Part shown: positions 16,411-25,158 of the stretch, one piece after another
Layout of the letters: every line of letters starts with the position of its first letter
How positions within the stretch are numbered: the first letter of the stretch is position 1
From: Pseudomonadota bacterium
GTDB taxonomy: Bacteria; Myxococcota_A; Bradymonadia; Bradymonadales; GCA-2716585
DNA: 53,620 nt
NCBI GenBank assembly: GCA_005804885.1
Contig: SYOX01000387.1
Location: 1 to 53,620, forward strand
Direction of reading: 5' to 3'
Position numbers and translations under genes: made by a program
Notes under the pieces: model-generated
The model's input: only the letters and a program-made list of their open reading frames with translations
Told to the model about the DNA's origin: nothing
Databases searched by the model: none

Positions 16411-18201
16411 ATGACCCCTCAACGCCCGCTCCGCACCTGGATCCTCGCCGCGTCACTGATGGCCCTCGCGCTCGCTGGCTGCCGCACCGCGCCAGAGCCG
16501 AACAAGGCCAAGGAGGCGATCGCGCCAGAGTCCTCGACGGGCTTCGTCGCCCGCGAGGCGGTCCGCAGCCAGAAGATCATGGCCGCCTCGGCCAACCCGC
16601 ACGCCACCCGCGCGGGTCAGGAGATCCTGCGCGAGGGCGGCAGCGCCGTCGACGCGGCCATCGCCATGAACCTCGTGCTGACGCTGGTCGAGCCGCAGTC
16701 CTCGGGCATCGGCGGCGGCGCCTTCATGCTGCACCGGAGCGCGGGCGGCGTCATCGAGGGCTTCGACGGCCGCGAGGTGGCCCCCGCGGCGGCCACCGGC
16801 GACATGTTCGCCGCCTTTGCCGACGGCGGCATGGAGGCCTTCATGAAGGCCGTCGTCGGCGGCCTCTCCGTCGGCGTCCCGGGCCTGCTGCGGATGTTCG
16901 AGCTGGCCCACGCCAGCCACGGCAAGCTGCCCTGGGCGCGCCTCTTCGAACCGGCGATCCGGCTGGCCGAGGGGGGCTTCGAAGTCTCGGCGCGCCTCAA
17001 CGCCCTGATCGCCATGGATCCCTTCCTGGCCGGCCTGCCTGCCACCCGCGACTACTTCTTCACGCCAGAGGGCGCGCCGCTGGCCGTCGGCGCGCTGCGG
17101 ACCAACAAGCCGCTGGCCGACACCCTGCGCCTGATCGCCGCCGAGGGCGCCGACGCCTTCTACACCGGCCCCATCGCCGAGGACATCGTCGCCGCCGTCC
17201 AGGGCGCCCCCGTCAACCCCGGCAGGCTCACCCTGGAGGACATGGGCACCTACGCGGCCAAGGTCCGACCGCCCGTCTGCGCCCCCTACCGCGCCTACAA
17301 GGTCTGCGGCATGGCGCCGCCGACCTCCGGCGGCGTCACCTCCCTCCAGATCCTCGGCATCCTCCAGGGCTTCGATCTGCCGGCCATGGACCCGGACAGC
17401 CCCCAGGTCGCCCACCTCCTGGCCGAGGCCGCCCGGCTCGCCTACGCCGACCGGGACAAGGTCCTGGCGGACCCGGACTTCGCCCAAGTCCCCGTCCAGC
17501 AGCTCCTCGATCCGGCCTACCTCGCCGCGCGCGGCGCGCTGATCAAGCTCGACAAGACCCTCGGCGTCGTCGCACCCGGCGATCTGCCCGCCGGCGCCTG
17601 GAACACCTACGGCCCGGACGCCTCCCCGGAGATGCCCTCGACGAGCCACATGGTCGCCGTAGACGCCGAGGGCAACGCCGTCACCATGACCTCCAGCATC
17701 GAGGGCGCCTTCGGCTCTCACCTCCTCGTGCGCGGCTTCTTGCTCAACAACGAGCTGACCGACTTCTCCTTCCTCCCCGAGGCCGACGGCAAGCCCGTGG
17801 CCAACCGCGTCGAGCCCCGCAAGCGGCCTCGCTCGTCCATGGCCCCAAGCTTCGTCCTCGACGCAAGCGGCGGCCTCAAGCTGGCCCTGGGCAGCCCCGG
17901 CGGCGGCCGCATCATCCTCTATGTCACCCGCACCATCCTGGCCGTCCTCGACTGGGAGATGGACGTCCAGCAGGCCATCTCGCGGCCCAACATCGTCAAC
18001 CGCAACGGCGACACCGAGCTTGAGGCCGACGTCCCCGGCTTCGAAGGCTGGCTCAAGGACAACCAGCTCGCCCTGGAGGCCCTCGGCCACAAGGTCGTCG
18101 TCCGCGACCTCAACAGCGGCATCCAGGCCATCCTCGTCACCCCCGACGGCCTCGTCGGCGGCGCAGATCCGCGCCGCGAGGGCACCGTCCTGGGCGACTG
18201 A
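16411..18201 (+). CDS. ggt: Gamma-glutamyltransferase, predicted lipoprotein
   Basis: A 596-aa Ntn-hydrolase proenzyme that hydrolyses glutathione and other gamma-glutamyl compounds or transfers the gamma-glutamyl group. The N-terminus is a lipoprotein signal ending LALAGC, so it is probably anchored in the envelope. The large-subunit start (AREAVRSQKIMAASANPHAT), the GIGGGAFML block and the autoprocessing/catalytic Thr411 (in STSHMVAVD) are present, and GSPGG near 495 is the oxyanion region. The length fits the family. AAGGA lies 6 nt before the ATG. The stop codon is followed immediately by a long imperfect palindrome. Confidence 0.95.
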   Translation: MTPQRPLRTWILAASLMALALAGCRTAPEPNKAKEAIAPESSTGFVAREAVRSQKIMAASANPHATRAGQEILREGGSAVDAAIAMNLVLTLVEPQSSGIGGGAFMLHRSAGGVIEGFDGREVAPAAATGDMFAAFADGGMEAFMKAVVGGLSVGVPGLLRMFELAHASHGKLPWARLFEPAIRLAEGGFEVSARLNALIAMDPFLAGLPATRDYFFTPEGAPLAVGALRTNKPLADTLRLIAAEGADAFYTGPIAEDIVAAVQGAPVNPGRLTLEDMGTYAAKVRPPVCAPYRAYKVCGMAPPTSGGVTSLQILGILQGFDLPAMDPDSPQVAHLLAEAARLAYADRDKVLADPDFAQVPVQQLLDPAYLAARGALIKLDKTLGVVAPGDLPAGAWNTYGPDASPEMPSTSHMVAVDAEGNAVTMTSSIEGAFGSHLLVRGFLLNNELTDFSFLPEADGKPVANRVEPRKRPRSSMAPSFVLDASGGLKLALGSPGGGRIILYVTRTILAVLDWEMDVQQAISRPNIVNRNGDTELEADVPGFEGWLKDNQLALEALGHKVVVRDLNSGIQAILVTPDGLVGGADPRREGTVLGD

Positions 18202-18281
18202 TACGGAACCACGCTCAAGCCACTTCCATGTTGGGCCACCTGGAAGCCCAAGATGAAAGTGCTTCAAACGTGGTTCCGTAT
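18201..18281. repeat. 81-bp imperfect palindrome after ggt
   Basis: ATACGGAACCACG (18201-18213) is exactly inverted as CGTGGTTCCGTAT (18269-18281). The inner arms (CTTCCATGTTGGGC / GCCCAAGATGAAAG) also pair with few mismatches, leaving a loop of about 9 nt. There is no T-run. It may act as a terminator-like RNA structure between convergent genes, or be a palindromic repetitive element. Beyond it, up to 18393, I see nothing else. Confidence 0.7.
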
Positions 18282-18393
18282 GAGGCCCGCCTCGATCAAG
18301 AATCGTCTTTGCGGACGGGTACATCCGGATCAGCGCGTCGATCCTGGCTGGTCCTGACGGGCTCTCGCGGCCTTCATCGAGCCCGCCCCGACC

Positions 18394-19047
18394 TCACCGG
18401 ATCTCGGCGGCCCAGTCGCAGCGGCCAGGGAGCAGGCAGCGCAGCTTGTCGCCGGATCTGAGCGGGCCGACGCCGGCGGGCGTCCCGGTCATGATGACGT
18501 CGCCGGGCAGCAGCGTGAAGACGGCGCTCATGTGGGCGATGAGCTCCAGGACGGGGTTGAGCATGTCGCGGCTGTGCCCGTCCTGTCGGAGCTCGCCGTT
18601 GACGAAGAGCTGGATCGGGACCTCGCGCCAGTCGATCACGCCGGGCTCGAAGGGGGACAGCGGGCAGGCCCCGTCGAAGGCCTTGGCGCGCTCCCAGGGG
18701 TGCCCCTTGGCCTTGAGCGCGGCCTGCACGTCGCGCAGGGTCAGATCCAGCCCCACGCCAAAGCCCCATATCGCCGCGTCGACCTCCTCGGGCGCAGCGC
18801 CCTTGAGCGTCCGTCCGACGAGCAGGGCCAGCTCGACCTCGTGGTGGACCTCGCCTTGATCCAGGGGCAGCGCAATGGGCGAGGTCAGCGCTACGGCGCA
18901 GGTCGAGGGCTTGATGAAGAGCAGCGGGCTGTCGGGGATGGGGTTGTTGAGCTCGGCGGCGTGGCTGGCGTAGTTTCGCCCGACGCAGACGATCTTCCCC
19001 ACCGGGAGATCGATGGGGATCCCAGCAGGATCAAGGTGTTGGTACAA
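18394..19047 (-). CDS. Fumarylacetoacetate hydrolase (FAH) family protein
   Basis: A 217-aa single-domain FAH-fold enzyme. Hallmarks are KIVCVGRNYASHAAE near 18-32, HHEVELALLVG (the two metal-binding Glu residues) near 68-78, the WERAKAFDGACP loop, and the C-terminal PGDVIMTGTPAGVG motif. Single-domain members include acylpyruvases, oxaloacetate decarboxylases and hydratases; FAHD1-like acylpyruvate hydrolase/oxaloacetate decarboxylase is the closest guess. The start codon is TTG at 19047, supported by GGAGG 7 nt upstream and by the family N-terminus; no ATG fits. Metal ligands look intact. Confidence 0.88.
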   Translation of the reverse strand: MYQHLDPAGIPIDLPVGKIVCVGRNYASHAAELNNPIPDSPLLFIKPSTCAVALTSPIALPLDQGEVHHEVELALLVGRTLKGAAPEEVDAAIWGFGVGLDLTLRDVQAALKAKGHPWERAKAFDGACPLSPFEPGVIDWREVPIQLFVNGELRQDGHSRDMLNPVLELIAHMSAVFTLLPGDVIMTGTPAGVGPLRSGDKLRCLLPGRCDWAAEIR

Positions 19048-19234
19048 TGTCGTGCCTCCGTGGTCGGTGTCTCGCGGCCGAGTGTACGCCAGGGCGCGGC
19101 GCGGTGAACAGGCCGGCGTAGGGTTGCGCGCCTGGGCGTGCTACGCTGGGGGGAGGCGCTGTGTCGGTGTTGCGCAAGTCAAGCGATGCGTTGGGGGTTT
19201 TTGCCCCACGGGCAGCTGGGCGATCCGGATATGG

Positions 19235-20251
19235 GTGACCGTGGACGCTCGACGTCATAACCAGGTTGCTGTCAGGCCGCCGTCGCGATCGCCGCTGGCG
19301 AGCGCGTCGCTGGCGAGCGCGGCGCTGACGAGATCGACGCTGGCGATCGCGTCGCTGACGAGATCGTCGCTGGCGATCGCGTTGCTGGCGAGATCGACGC
19401 TGGCGATCGCGTCGCTGACGAGATCGCCGCTGGCGATCGCGTCGCTGACGAGATCGTCGCTGGCGATCGCGTTGCTGGCGAGCGCGTCGCTGGCGACCTC
19501 GTGCGCCTTTGACGCGGCGCCCGCGGCGGACGACGCGCCCGACGCCGACGCCGAGCCCGCCGACGTCGAACTGGACGCCCCTGATCTCGACGCGCAGCCC
19601 TCCGACGTCGATTTTCCGGACGTCGACATCCCGCTCGATGTCGTCGAAGGGGACGCCGATCAGGACGCCGGGGAGGTCTGCCCGGCGCTGTGCGATCACG
19701 CGCTGGCGTGCACTTCCCAGATCTGCGATCTGGACATGCTCGGCGGCCCTCCGGAGATCCTCGCCTCGTGCCTGTCGCAATGCCAGGAGAGCCAGAGCGT
19801 CCAGGCCAGCGCGGACGAGCTCCTGAACACCAGCTGCGGGGCGCTCAACAGGCAGATCTGCCAGAGCGGCGGCGCCATTGCCGGCGAGTGCGTCTGCGAT
19901 CCCTTGCCCGGCGGGACCTCGACGGGCAGGGCGTGCGAGACCGACGAGGACTGCGGGGCGGAGACGGGCCGCTGCATCGCGGACTTTCCCCAGGGATACT
20001 GCATCAACACCGGCTGCATGAGCGAGCTCGACTGCGGCACGGGCAACCTGTGCGCCCAGACAGGCCAGATGGGGGAGACGGCCTGCTTCGAGGCCTGCCG
20101 CCTGGACTTCGGCTCCAGCGCGTGCCGGACCGGCTATGGTTGCTGGCAGGTCGGGGGAATGCGCCTCGGCGTGTGCCTGCCGGCCTGCGAGGCCAACGAG
20201 GACTGCGCCGACGGGCTGGTGTGCGTCGAGGGCTCCTGCCTGAACCCTTGA
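19235..20251 (+). CDS. Cys-rich secreted lipoprotein with a tandemly repeated signal-peptide region
   Basis: About 338 aa. Residues about 20-88 are ten-residue repeats built from two pentapeptides (xLAIA and xLTRS/LLARS), ending in ASLATSC, a plausible lipobox. Only the last repeat unit (TRSSLAIALLASASLATSC) is needed for a signal peptide. The mature protein starts with an Asp/Ala/Pro-rich acidic stretch, followed by a domain with about 26 Cys, including ACETDEDCGAETGRC, CMSELDCGTGNLC and CEANEDCADGLVC, a pattern common in secreted Myxococcota proteins. The start is uncertain: no ATG is in frame, and GTG at 19235 or 19241 is the best candidate, with a weak ribosome-binding site. Function is unknown. 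Confidence 0.7.
   Translation: MTVDARRHNQVAVRPPSRSPLASASLASAALTRSTLAIASLTRSSLAIALLARSTLAIASLTRSPLAIASLTRSSLAIALLASASLATSCAFDAAPAADDAPDADAEPADVELDAPDLDAQPSDVDFPDVDIPLDVVEGDADQDAGEVCPALCDHALACTSQICDLDMLGGPPEILASCLSQCQESQSVQASADELLNTSCGALNRQICQSGGAIAGECVCDPLPGGTSTGRACETDEDCGAETGRCIADFPQGYCINTGCMSELDCGTGNLCAQTGQMGETACFEACRLDFGSSACRTGYGCWQVGGMRLGVCLPACEANEDCADGLVCVEGSCLNP
19288..19500 (+). repeat. 15/30-bp tandem repeat inside a signal-peptide coding region
   Basis: About fourteen 15-bp units alternate between the types TCGCTGGCGATCGCG and TCGCTGACGAGATCG, giving a 30-bp super-period. All are in frame with the Cys-rich lipoprotein gene. Each unit contains the same CGCTGRCGA core, and the DNA is nearly identical between units, including at third codon positions, which indicates recent expansion. 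Confidence 0.9.
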
Positions 20252-20650
20252 CGATCGCCCCACGCTCCTGGCACCGCCCCGCGAGCGCCCCTCGCTACAC
20301 CGGCGCCCCCACGCTCCACGATCGCCCCACGCTCCTGGCACCGCCCCACGCTCCTCGCACCGCCCCTCACGGGGCGGGCTCGTCGGGTGGGGCTAGAATC
20401 TCGGGGGGGGCTGCGCCCTGTCGGTCGCAGGCCCTCGCGCGGCCCAGGTCGACACCTGGGGGCGTAAAACCCCCAATCCACAGGCCCATTTCGACGCGCT
20501 GATCCTCCCCCGCGATCCGCTGTTGGCCGTCCGCTGGCCTGCGCCCAACGGGCGCAGCCCACCCCGCGCATCCAAGCCCCACCCGACGAGCCCGCCCAAC
20601 GGGCGGTGCGAGGAGCGTGGGGCGGTGCGAGGAGCGTGGGGCGATCGGTC
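20251..20650. repeat. ~0.4-kb palindromic repeat element, copy A
   Basis: This fills the 490-bp gap between two genes. Its arms contain several copies of CGCCCCACGCTCCTSGCAC on the left and the inverted form on the right. Inside them is a second inverted pair, GCTCGTCGGGTGGGGCT and AGCCCCACCCGACGAGC. The middle (about 20440-20520) is unique. The same sequence occurs at 25400-25780 in reverse orientation, with roughly 85% identity by eye. I see no transposase. The layout is that of a MITE-like or other non-autonomous palindromic element. Confidence 0.8.
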
Positions 20651-20741
20651 GGTCGCGCCGCGGCTTTACAAGCGGGGCGCGGGGGCTTAAATGAGGCTGC
20701 CGGGTCTGGCCAACGCCCCTTCATCGCCCCTCGGAGCCCCC

Positions 20742-22490
20742 ATGCGACCCTGGATCTTGCCCTTCTTGATCGTGAGCCTCTCGCTGGCCTCCTGCGTGGC
20801 CGTGGACGTCGCGCCGCACGACGATCCCGCGTCGGATGACGTCGAGGGCCGCGGGCAGGCGATCATCAACGGCACCCTGGACACCGCGCACCCGGCGGTG
20901 GTGGCCATCTTCGGGAGAGACTCGTTGTGCTCGGGGACGATCATCCAGACCGACCCTGTGCGCGGCATCGGCTGGGTGCTGACCGCAGCCCACTGCGTCG
21001 ACAGCGCACCGGAGGTCGTCATCCAGGGCCGCGACTTCAACGATCCCGATGTCACCTATGAGGTCATCGACTTCGAGGAGCACCCCGCCTACAGTCCGGA
21101 ATCGAGCGCCTTTGACTTCGCCGTCGTGCGCTTCGCGGGCGCCTCGCGCAACACCCCGGTCATCCCCGTCGCCGGGGCCACGGACAACCTGAGCAGGGGC
21201 TCCCAGATCACCAGCGTCGGCTTCGGGCGCACCAACCCCTCCGACGAGCGGGAGACGAACAACAGCCAGCGCAGGACGATCACCCGCCCCTTGAGCGGCC
21301 TGGACGAGCGCTTCTTGATCTACTCCCTGGCCACGGGCGGGATCTGCTCCGGGGACAGCGGCGGCGCGGTGCTGGCCACCGTCAACGGCGCCGAGCGCGT
21401 CGTCGGCGTCCACTCCTCGGTGACGGAGGAGTGCCGCGGCGAGGGCTTCAACGGCCGCGTCTCGGGGGTCTTCAACACCTGGCTGCGCGGCGTCCTCAGC
21501 GGCCAGGTCGAGGAGTCCTGTGATCTCTGCCGCCAGGTCGCCCAGTCCGGCGATGGCCAGTGCACCCCCGTCATCGAGCGCTGCCTCAACACCCCCGCCT
21601 GCGCCAACCTCGTCAACTGCCTCAACAATTGCCAGACCGACGCCTGCTCCGAGCAGTGCGTGACCAACAACCGCGCCGGGCTCAACGATTACACCGCCAT
21701 CTTCGACTGCACCTGCGAGGACGCCTGCGGCGACATCTGCGCCGGCGATCCCGCCTGCCCCGAAGGCCCCGCCTGCGGACTCGCCTTCGCCGACGAGGCC
21801 TGCAACGGCTGCACCGAGCGCGCCTGCTGTGCCCAGACCGAGGCCTGCTCCAACGACGACACCTGCCTCGCCTGCATCAACGGCGAGGCCAGCCGCGCCG
21901 CCTGCGACGCCAACGCGGCCTTCACGGCCTTCTTCGGCTGCCTCGACGATCGCTGCGGCATGGAGTGCGGCCTGGAGGTCGAGTGCGGCTTTGCCTCGGG
22001 GGACCCCTCCTGCGGCGCATGCATCGACGGCTCCTGCTGCGCCCAGGGCGCCGCTTGCGCCAACGACGACATCTGCCTCGAATGCATGACAGGAGACGGC
22101 CAGGGCTGCGACACCAACCGCAACCTCAGCCTCCTGCTGACCTGCCTCGCCGAGTGCGACGGCGATCCCTGCGGCGCCGCCCTTGAACCCGAGCCCGAGG
22201 GCAACCCCGAAGGCAACCCCGGCGCTGATCCCGAGGGCAACCCCGGCGCTGAGCCCGAAGGCAACCCCGAAGGCAACCCCGGCGCTGACCCCGAGGGCAA
22301 CCCCGATGGCGGCTTCGTCGGCGAGCCCGAGGGCAACCCCGATGGCGGCTTCGTCACCGGCGGCGGCGCCGACGCCCAGCCCTCCGGCACCTGCCTGACC
22401 GTCATCGGCCGCCGCCCCTCCGGCGACGCCGCCGCCCTCCTGGCGCTGCTCGCCGCCCTGGGCCTCGTCCTCCGGCGCCGCCGCACCTGA
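20742..22490 (+). CDS. Trypsin-like (S1) serine protease, lipoprotein with Cys-rich repeats and C-terminal sorting-like tail
   Basis: 582 aa from the ATG at 20742 (GGAG 6 nt upstream), which gives a lipoprotein signal ending SLASC. The S1 protease domain begins at IINGT, and the triad is H84 (LTAAHC), D125 (FDFAVV) and S206 (GDSGG). The domain is followed by several Cys-rich modules (for example CNGCTERACCAQTEAC and CGACIDGSCCAQGAAC). A Glu/Gly/Asn/Pro linker made of PEGNPGAD-type repeats comes next. The tail is GTCLTVIGRR, a hydrophobic stretch and then LRRRRT, resembling MYXO-CTERM-type sorting signals, although the Cys context is atypical. It is an extracellular protease, possibly surface-displayed. 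The combination of lipobox and C-terminal tail is unusual. Confidence 0.88.
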   Translation: MRPWILPFLIVSLSLASCVAVDVAPHDDPASDDVEGRGQAIINGTLDTAHPAVVAIFGRDSLCSGTIIQTDPVRGIGWVLTAAHCVDSAPEVVIQGRDFNDPDVTYEVIDFEEHPAYSPESSAFDFAVVRFAGASRNTPVIPVAGATDNLSRGSQITSVGFGRTNPSDERETNNSQRRTITRPLSGLDERFLIYSLATGGICSGDSGGAVLATVNGAERVVGVHSSVTEECRGEGFNGRVSGVFNTWLRGVLSGQVEESCDLCRQVAQSGDGQCTPVIERCLNTPACANLVNCLNNCQTDACSEQCVTNNRAGLNDYTAIFDCTCEDACGDICAGDPACPEGPACGLAFADEACNGCTERACCAQTEACSNDDTCLACINGEASRAACDANAAFTAFFGCLDDRCGMECGLEVECGFASGDPSCGACIDGSCCAQGAACANDDICLECMTGDGQGCDTNRNLSLLLTCLAECDGDPCGAALEPEPEGNPEGNPGADPEGNPGAEPEGNPEGNPGADPEGNPDGGFVGEPEGNPDGGFVTGGGADAQPSGTCLTVIGRRPSGDAAALLALLAALGLVLRRRRT

Positions 22491-22573
22491 TCCCCGCTGT
22501 CCCTCAAAGCCCCCGACGATCTGATCGCGTTGAACCTGAACTCCAGATCGCGAGGGAAGCCCCGTGGCGGCCC

Positions 22574-24061
22574 TTACGACGGGCACCAGAGGCGTTCGAG
22601 GGACTCCCGTATCGTCAAGTGGTTGTCCCAGAGCCTGCTCGTCCCCGGGGCGTGGAGGATCGTCCCGGCCACGAAGTGGGGTCGCCAGCGCGGGCTCATG
22701 TGCGAGGCCTCTTCAAGCGCGGCGAGCAGAAGCTTGTAGTTGTGGTAGTCCAGGAAGGTGGTCGCGAAGACGGACTGGCGCCAGTAATCAAAGAGGGGCA
22801 GGCTCTGGCCGCCGGCCTCGAACCATCCCAGCGTTCGCCTTGATGCGGTGGGATCGGCCCTGTCGCGTTGAGGCTTCTGGATCGATCCAAAGATGTCCGT
22901 CAGCTCAACGACCTCCTCGCTGCCAAGCTCCACCAGCCTCGGCGCCTCCGTGGCCGTGGGCGCGACCGAGGCCGCCGAGGCGGCCATGACGAGGGCCATG
23001 AGTCTCGCCTCATCGCTGGAGGCCCCTTCGTAGCTTCGGCGATAGGCGTTGAGCGCGGTGACCCAGTGTCGCCCGAAGCCAAAGCTGCCGAAGATCATCT
23101 TCTCCGCGGCGCCCAGCCGGATGGCGTCCCAGATCGTCGAGGGGGCGACGCCCGCGTCCAGGAAGGCCAGGATCGCCTCGGTGATGGCGATGGGGTCAGG
23201 GTCGCGCAGCGCCGCGAGGACATCCGGCACGGCCGCGTCGTCCGGCGCCCCCGAGGCCCACCCCGGCGCCGCCTCGATGACCCTGGAGCGCTGCTCGGCC
23301 CACGCGGCGGCCCCCTCGGTGGGCGCCAGCGCCGCGTCGACCAGCTTGCGGACGAGGCGCGCCCCGTGGGCGCCGTCCAGGGCGCTCAGAGTGGAGAAGG
23401 CGTGCCGCGCGAAGATCACCTTATGGAAGGCGTGGCCCAGATCCCGGCCCATGAACGGAAAGAGGATGTCGCGCAGGCCGCCCCGATCGTTCGCGCGCCA
23501 GAGGGCCAGCGCCGCCCGCCCGGCCACCTCGGCGTCTTCGGCGTCCAGCGCGTCCTGGAGCGTGCTCCTGGCCAGGGCCGCGTCAGGCAGCGCGCCGACG
23601 ATCTCGGCCATGGGCTCGGCGGCGCCGACCCGCTCGATGCCCGCCTTCATCCGCTGGATGGCCCACAGCAGCGGCTCAAGTTGAAAGCGGATCGGGGCGC
23701 CAAGGGACAGCTCGTAGGCGGCGTGGCAGGCGTAGACGGTGTGCAACTCCCCATCGATCGGGTGGGTCGGGACGGCGTCGAGGCCAGCCAGGAAGCTCGC
23801 CGAGAAGAGGGTCTGGATGGAGAGGCCGCCGCTGATCCTGCTCAGGACACCATCGAGGATGTCCCCCGTGGGCGTCTCAAGGATCCACCGGGCCAGGGCC
23901 TCGGTCGTCTCAGGATCGCGAACGGTCCCGGTGTAGGGCGCGAACAAGGAAGGCGAGTCGGGTGAGCCTCCGCCCTCGCCGCAAGCCGTGAGGCGAGCGG
24001 CGGCGGCGCCGACCACACCCAGACAGGAGAACGACAGAAAGTCTCGTCGGGTTCGCGTCAT
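22574..24061 (-). CDS. Tat-exported lipoprotein, helical-repeat type, unknown
   Basis: A 495-aa protein with a twin-arginine signal (TRRDFLSF) followed by a hydrophobic region ending LTACGEGG, so it is probably a folded lipoprotein exported by Tat. The rest is largely alpha-helical with HEAT-like character (DAEVAGRAALALWRAND, VLAALRDPDPIAITEA). Several His residues lie in YACHAAYELS, GHAFHKVIFARHAF and LDYHNYK, which could bind a metal or cofactor; Tat export supports a cofactor-loaded protein. I do not recognise a family. It lies 62 bp downstream of the ketopantoate-reductase-like gene on the same strand. Confidence 0.72.
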   Translation of the reverse strand: MTRTRRDFLSFSCLGVVGAAAARLTACGEGGGSPDSPSLFAPYTGTVRDPETTEALARWILETPTGDILDGVLSRISGGLSIQTLFSASFLAGLDAVPTHPIDGELHTVYACHAAYELSLGAPIRFQLEPLLWAIQRMKAGIERVGAAEPMAEIVGALPDAALARSTLQDALDAEDAEVAGRAALALWRANDRGGLRDILFPFMGRDLGHAFHKVIFARHAFSTLSALDGAHGARLVRKLVDAALAPTEGAAAWAEQRSRVIEAAPGWASGAPDDAAVPDVLAALRDPDPIAITEAILAFLDAGVAPSTIWDAIRLGAAEKMIFGSFGFGRHWVTALNAYRRSYEGASSDEARLMALVMAASAASVAPTATEAPRLVELGSEEVVELTDIFGSIQKPQRDRADPTASRRTLGWFEAGGQSLPLFDYWRQSVFATTFLDYHNYKLLLAALEEASHMSPRWRPHFVAGTILHAPGTSRLWDNHLTIRESLERLWCPS

Positions 24062-24123
24062 GAGAGGACTCTACAGGCCGCGAAGGAGATTCACAAACGC
24101 CCCGCACGAAACGGGCATGGCCA

Positions 24124-25158
24124 TCAACGCAACCGACGCGCGGCGATCGCCGCCTCGATGGCCTCGGGGCTCAGGAAGGGGACGGGCAGGCCGGCGGCCT
24201 CAAGGCGGCGGATCTCGGCGACGATCCACGCGTGAACGGGCGCCTTCGCGCCCACCTCGGCGGCCAGACGGACGATCTCCCCGTTGAGGTCGTCGATCTC
24301 GGTGGGCTTGCCGGCCTCCAGATCCTGAAGGGTCGAGGACCGCGCCGCAGGATCGATGGACACCAGCGCGGGGGCCGCCCGCAGGATGAGCGCGTCCGGC
24401 AGCGGCAGCAGCCTCGCCATCAGCCCCGGCGACAGCTTGCCGACCCGCGCCGCGGCCACGCCCGCGGCCCGCAACACGCGCTGCCCCTCCAGGATCGAGG
24501 CGGCGAAGGATCGCCGCAGGGGCCTGGAGCGCAGCGACTCGGCGATCGACAACCCGGACAGCGCACACAGCGCATTGTTGAGGTTGATCAACAACTTACC
24601 AGCCTGCACCGCCTGGATGTCCGACCGCAGATCGAGCGCCTCACCGGCGCCCTCAAGCGCGGCCCTGAGCGCCTCGATGGGCGCGGGGCAGCGCTGAAGG
24701 CCGCGCGCGTCGAGCGTCAGCGGGCCGCTGGTGGCCTGGACGAAGCGCGGCCCCTGGCGAAAGACGTTCGTGCTGAACATCCCGCCCAGGACGGGCTCCA
24801 GCCCGCCTGCGCGCAGCCTGTCCGGGTTGCGCAGGCCGTTCTGGAAGGAGCACACCGGCGTCCCGGGCCGCAGCACCTTTGAGAGCGCCGCCGCGGCCTC
24901 GTCCGTGTGCCGGGACTTCACCGTCACGAGGCACAGATCCACGCCGCCGAGCGCCGCCGGATCGTCGTCGACGACCAGATCGGGGCCGGGGCGGTGGACT
25001 CTGCCGCCTATGGATCGGGCCTCCAGCTCCCCGGCCAGCGCCACCAGCCACGGCCTGCCCACCATGACCACCGGCAAGCCCTGGCCGCTCAAGAGCACCC
25101 CGAGCCACGCCCCGACCGCCCCGGCCCCGAAGATCCCCACCCGGATCCCACCGCCCAT
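24124..25158 (-). CDS. Ketopantoate reductase (ApbA/PanE) family oxidoreductase
   Basis: A 344-aa protein. The Rossmann NAD(P)-binding motif is GIFGAGAVGAWLG near residues 7-19. CSFQNGLRN near 100 is the conserved QNG loop, and KLLINLNNALCALSG near 185 matches the family K(x)nN catalytic block; a helical C-terminal domain follows. PanE reduces 2-dehydropantoate with NADPH in pantothenate and CoA synthesis, but many family members act on other 2-keto substrates, so I give no gene symbol. I start at the ATG at 25158, because sequence further upstream does not look like this family. It may be co-transcribed with the Tat lipoprotein gene. Confidence 0.85.
   Translation of the reverse strand: MGGGIRVGIFGAGAVGAWLGVLLSGQGLPVVMVGRPWLVALAGELEARSIGGRVHRPGPDLVVDDDPAALGGVDLCLVTVKSRHTDEAAAALSKVLRPGTPVCSFQNGLRNPDRLRAGGLEPVLGGMFSTNVFRQGPRFVQATSGPLTLDARGLQRCPAPIEALRAALEGAGEALDLRSDIQAVQAGKLLINLNNALCALSGLSIAESLRSRPLRRSFAASILEGQRVLRAAGVAAARVGKLSPGLMARLLPLPDALILRAAPALVSIDPAARSSTLQDLEAGKPTEIDDLNGEIVRLAAEVGAKAPVHAWIVAEIRRLEAAGLPVPFLSPEAIEAAIAARRLR

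Noticed and set aside
19288..19500. CRISPR array
   Set aside because: The repeats are contiguous 15-bp units with no spacers.
19255..19629. Pentapeptide-like minus-strand ORF (DAIAS/DDLVS repeats)
   Set aside because: It mirrors the 15-bp tandem repeat; the plus-strand frame continues into a genuine Cys-rich domain.
20367..20582. A conserved 70-100 aa ORF inside both palindromic elements (minus strand in copy A, plus strand in copy B at 25497)
   Set aside because: Two overlapping frames are both open and both similar between copies, which is expected from DNA-level similarity in GC-rich sequence. There is no clear bias for synonymous change and no ribosome-binding site.
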